NCBI GenBank assembly: GCA_902469555.1
Contig: CABRDB010000046.1
Span: 1 to 15,698, forward strand
DNA: 15,698 bases
Source of the DNA: an uncultured Collinsella sp.
GTDB taxonomy: Bacteria > Actinomycetota > Coriobacteriia > Coriobacteriales > Coriobacteriaceae
Reading direction: 5' to 3'
The position numbers and the translations under genes are program-made. Positions 13,156 through 15,698 of this stretch are shown piece by piece (within the stretch, counting starts at the first letter, position 1; each line of letters starts with the position of its first letter). Below the pieces are notes generated by a model, which saw only the letters and a list, made by a program, of their open reading frames with translations, made no database searches and was not told the DNA's origin.

Positions 13156-14316
13156 ATGTCGGATTCGCCTAATTTTTTGACCTATGCCCAGACGGCGTTT
13201 GATCCGTTTGGGGAACGGCCGTTCTGCGCGGTGGATAGCCTGGTCTTTGCGTGGTTGTCCTATTTGCGTTTGCCGGGTGATATGGCGGAGCTGACGAACT
13301 GGCAGGGCCTAGACGTACGCGAGCTGCTGCGTGCCGAGTGCTACCGGGACATGATTGGCGACTTGTGGGATCCAGAGGGGAGCAGGGCCTTGTTGGAGGC
13401 CGTGGCAGCAAGCCCTCGCTACCGTGGCGTGCACGTTTGCGGCTATCGTGCCGTGAGCGATGTGGTGGCGACAGAGCAGTTTGCAGCCATGGCGTTCCGG
13501 TTTCCGGCGGGGTTTAGTTATCTTTCCTTCCGGGGGACCGACAGCACGATTGTGGGCTGGAAAGAGGACTTTAACATGGCATTCCGGTGTCCTGTGCCGG
13601 CTCAGGAATCCGCGGCGCGTTATGTGGACGAGGCGGCGGATGCGATTGGCGGGCCGCTTTTGTGCGGAGGTCATTCCAAGGGTGGAAACCTTGCGGTGTA
13701 CGGTGCGGCGATGTGCTCCGATGTCGCCTGTGAGCGAATCGAACGGGTGTATTCCCATGATGGCCCGGGCTTCGTCGAGGAGTTTCTGAACGGCAACGCC
13801 TTTGCCGATCTTTCCGGTCGAATCGACAAGACGCTACCTCGGTCGTCGATCTTTGGCATGATGTTCGAGACGCAGGAGGACTATGCCATCGTTGAGAGCA
13901 CCGAGTTCAGCCTGCTGCAGCACAATCCCTTTAGCTGGGTGGTTGATGGTCGCGACTTCGTGTACTGCGAGCGTCTGTCCGCCGGCGCTCGGTACGTTGA
14001 TGGCTCCATTCGCGAGATGCTGCTTGCAGTGTCGCCTAGCGAGCGCGAGCGTTTTGTAGATGCGTTGTTCTCCGTGTTTGAGGCTACGGGTGCTGAGCGG
14101 TTTGCTGATATCGCTGGGAATCTGCGCGAGAGCCTGCCCGTGATGCTCCAGGCTGCGCAAGGCTTTGACAAGGATACGCGACGCTTTGTCTCGCAGACCA
14201 TCGTGGCAATCCTTAAATGCGCACTGCTGCCCAAACGACCTCAGATCGACATGCCCGCTGCCGGCAAGAGTTTGGCAGAACAGCTCGAGGCTTGGCAGTC
14301 CGAGCTCCTGCGCTAG
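13156..14316 (+). CDS. Mbeg1-like (DUF2974) alpha/beta hydrolase
   Basis: A 386-aa protein of the DUF2974 group, lipase-like alpha/beta hydrolases common in Gram-positive gut bacteria. The start shows the family pattern CAVDSLVFAWLSYLRLPG (24-41). YLSFRGTDST (122-131) gives the lipase-3-type oxyanion region and GWKEDFNMAF follows. The nucleophile elbow is GGHSKGGNLAVYGA with Ser174 in G-H-S-K-G. HDGPGF (201-206) and a later His/Asp region would complete the triad. No signal peptide is seen, so it is probably cytoplasmic; the natural substrate is unknown. GGGAGGG (13147-13153) lies unusually close (about 3 nt) to ATG 13156. The gene is bracketed by 31-bp direct repeats ending 17 nt before its start and beginning 4 nt after its stop, which sets it apart as a possible inserted unit. 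Confidence 0.88.
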   Translation: MSDSPNFLTYAQTAFDPFGERPFCAVDSLVFAWLSYLRLPGDMAELTNWQGLDVRELLRAECYRDMIGDLWDPEGSRALLEAVAASPRYRGVHVCGYRAVSDVVATEQFAAMAFRFPAGFSYLSFRGTDSTIVGWKEDFNMAFRCPVPAQESAARYVDEAADAIGGPLLCGGHSKGGNLAVYGAAMCSDVACERIERVYSHDGPGFVEEFLNGNAFADLSGRIDKTLPRSSIFGMMFETQEDYAIVESTEFSLLQHNPFSWVVDGRDFVYCERLSAGARYVDGSIREMLLAVSPSERERFVDALFSVFEATGAERFADIAGNLRESLPVMLQAAQGFDKDTRRFVSQTIVAILKCALLPKRPQIDMPAAGKSLAEQLEAWQSELLR

Positions 14317-14320
14317 CCAT

Positions 14321-14351
14321 TGGTGCAAAGTAACCTGTCCCCGATGCACCA
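14321..14351 (+). repeat. 31-bp interspersed repeat, copy 2
   Basis: This is the better-preserved copy: TGGTGCA at its left end and TGCACCA at its right are perfect inverted repeats around a GTAACCTGTCCCC-containing centre. It begins 4 nt after the stop codon of the Mbeg1-like gene. The inverted ends and intergenic position fit a REP/MITE-like palindromic element; similar motifs are associated with RAYT-type transposases in some bacteria, but no transposase is in this window. Confidence 0.82.
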
Positions 14352-14427
14352 AGCTTCGATGCGCCTGGGGCGGGCTCGACCGCTATACTGGTTCGTGCCG
14401 AAATCGATCTAGAACGGAATGCCGTAT

Positions 14428-15432
14428 ATGAAAATCAATCATGCGATTCTGCATATCCTGGACTTTGACTCTGCTGTCAACGTCATGAGCCAGCGCGAGC
14501 TCGATATCGAGAGCCGCACCGTGCGCAACTTCGTGACCACGCATCTGCGCCGCGCACGTACCTCGGCCGACAACAAACGCGCCACGTTTGCCGAGAACTC
14601 TGCGTTTGGCGGCGAGCTCAAGGGCTATTTCTTTGGCGAGCGCGAGTTCGTGGACCTGTCGCAGCAGATTGCGGAGTTCATTTCCTCCGAGCTTACCAAG
14701 GCCGAAAAAGCCGAGTCAACCGACGTGCTCGTGGCCGATTTTGACGACGATGAGGATGCCCGCTGGTTTGCCGTGATGCTGCTGGGCTCCAAGCAGGCTT
14801 TTATGCACGAAGTGGGCCGCGAGGAGGGGGAGGTGCGCAACGACATCGCGCGCCACTACGCTATCCTGCCGAACCCCTCGCAGAAGGTGCCGAGCTATGC
14901 CATCGTGCGCGCGAGCACCATGGAGATCGGCTACGTAGACAAGAAGCGCAAGATTGCCGGCGAAGACCGCATGCTCATTCCCGATGGCCTGCTGCAGTGC
15001 GACACGGGCGTATCTGGCAAGGAGGTCATCGACACCGTGACGCGTGTGGTCGAGGAAGTCGCCGAGGAGCACGGCGCCAACACGGCCGTGGCGCTCGCCA
15101 AGGTTAAGGCCGCTGTGGCCGAGAAGGTCGAGGATGACGAGGAGCTTCCGCCTTGGGATATCGTCGATGAGGTCTTTGAGGACGAACCGGTCATCAAGGA
15201 AAGTGTGCGCGCGGCACTGACCGAGGAGAAGGTTCCCGAGCGCGTTCCCGTGGAGCGCAAGCAGGTCGAGCGCGCGGCGGTGCGCAATCATAAGATTCGT
15301 ACCGATACGGGTATCGAGATCAGCTTCCCGGCCGAGATGGGTTCGAACTCCGAGTACATCGAGTTTGTCAACGAGCCCAACGGCCTCATCTCCATCGAGC
15401 TCAAGAATATCGGCAGCATCGAGAATCGATAA
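14428..15432 (+). CDS. Nucleoid-associated protein, YejK/NdpA family
   Basis: A 334-aa acidic protein of the 37-kDa nucleoid-associated family (PF04245). The start INHAILHILDF is typical, followed by the helical region with DNKRATFAENS, FISSELTKAEK, and a central FAVMLLGSKQAFMHEV block with HYAILPNPSQKVPSYAIV. The C-terminal half has IEISFPAEM, EYIEFVNEPNGLISIELKNIGSIENR, a common family ending. Members bind the nucleoid; their exact role is not known. ATG 14428 is chosen because ACGGA (14414-14418) is then 9 nt upstream and the product begins MKINHAIL; ATG 14419, adding three residues, is also possible. The gene ends with its own terminator. Confidence 0.93.
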   Translation: MKINHAILHILDFDSAVNVMSQRELDIESRTVRNFVTTHLRRARTSADNKRATFAENSAFGGELKGYFFGEREFVDLSQQIAEFISSELTKAEKAESTDVLVADFDDDEDARWFAVMLLGSKQAFMHEVGREEGEVRNDIARHYAILPNPSQKVPSYAIVRASTMEIGYVDKKRKIAGEDRMLIPDGLLQCDTGVSGKEVIDTVTRVVEEVAEEHGANTAVALAKVKAAVAEKVEDDEELPPWDIVDEVFEDEPVIKESVRAALTEEKVPERVPVERKQVERAAVRNHKIRTDTGIEISFPAEMGSNSEYIEFVNEPNGLISIELKNIGSIENR

Positions 15433-15460
15433 GTTGCGTTACGCCTGCAGCGAGAAAGCG

Positions 15461-15496
15461 AAGGCCGAAGCCTCGGATGAGGGCTTCGGCCTTTTT
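15461..15496 (+). terminator. Rho-independent terminator of the nucleoid-associated protein gene
   Basis: AAGGCCGAAGCC (15461-15472) pairs perfectly with GGCTTCGGCCTT (15482-15493) over a 9-nt loop, then T to 15496. It lies 28 nt after the stop codon. Confidence 0.94.
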
Positions 15497-15576
15497 ACTT
15501 GGGGCTTAATTACGCTACTGGTTGAGCATAAGTCAGCGAAAACGCCCCAGAGCGAGCAAGGTGACGTGAAAGAGGA

Positions 15577-15601
15577 GGGCATTGACCTTTTGGTAATGCC
15601 C
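15577..15601. other. Imperfect hairpin in the right-end intergenic region
   Basis: GGGCATT (15577-15583) pairs with AATGCCC (15595-15601), and ACC with GGT inside, leaving a TTTT loop and one bulged G. It has no T-run on either side and is not a clear terminator. The region 15497-15698 holds no gene I can support; an open frame across it looks like chance. Confidence 0.4.
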
Positions 15602-15652
15602 GACGATTGAACGTCAGATTGCCGCTTAGGGGCGTTTGTAGCGTCGACCGGT

Positions 15653-15674
15653 CCGTCGTTCGTTAGAACGACGG
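15653..15674. other. Perfect hairpin at the right edge
   Basis: CCGTCGTTC (15653-15661) and GAACGACGG (15666-15674) form a 9-bp stem with a GTTA loop, close to the window edge. The pairing can be extended by a few bases with one mismatch. Whether it belongs to a leader, a terminator or a repeat family cannot be judged without the next gene. Confidence 0.5.
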
Positions 15675-15698
15675 AACCAAAGGTGCAGCGTCGAGCCG

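Noticed and set aside
15365..15610. Plus-strand frame of 81 codons at the right end
   Set aside because: It begins inside the nucleoid-associated protein gene, crosses that gene's terminator and has no ribosome binding site at its start.

Overview
The window looks like chromosome from a gut actinobacterium of the Coriobacteriia, most likely Collinsella or a close relative. The basis is GC-rich housekeeping genes, the mix of a fermentative L-lactate dehydrogenase with a glutamine-dependent NAD synthase, a Mbeg1-like (DUF2974) hydrolase, and surface proteins with long low-complexity tails. This placement is inference; no rRNA or marker gene is present.

Layout. (1) 1-1620: two plus-strand genes of visibly lower GC, a Tat-exported papain/C39-like cysteine peptidase and an overlapping small lipoprotein, closed by a strong hairpin terminator. 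(2) 1618-4028: two minus-strand GC-rich genes, one with an E/P/A-rich linker between two unknown domains, one a membrane protein with a long Ser/Thr/Asn/Gln-rich tail. (3) 4203-8476: an AT-richer plus-strand block with a small conserved-looking protein, then a tight operon of DUF2087 protein, MFS transporter, a 773-aa B12-binding-type radical SAM enzyme with PqqD-like C-terminal segments, and a 36-aa peptide gene carrying the strongest ribosome binding site of the operon, followed by a terminator. (4) 8607-15432: plus-strand GC-rich genes, namely nadE, a class I aminotransferase, ldh, a Mbeg1-like hydrolase and a YejK/NdpA-type nucleoid-associated protein, mostly separated by clear hairpin terminators.

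The most interesting part is the block at 4522-8476. Its gene content (radical SAM maturase with fused recognition-like domains, exporter, possible regulator, tiny acidic peptide ending in Cys-His) is the logic of a ribosomally made, post-translationally modified peptide (RiPP) or peptide-derived cofactor pathway. The enzyme would modify the 36-aa peptide and the MFS protein would export the product. I do not recognise this exact combination as a characterised family, and no product can be read from sequence alone.

Other points of note are a pair of 31-bp near-identical direct repeats tightly bracketing the Mbeg1-like gene, an ideal Shine-Dalgarno that points at an ATA codon in the 1618-2964 gene, and a terminator-like hairpin placed only 19 nt upstream of the aminotransferase start. 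No tRNA, rRNA, CRISPR array or insertion sequence was seen. There is no gene-free stretch over 300 bases; the longest gaps are 11890-12090, 8419-8606 and 15433-15698 (right end).
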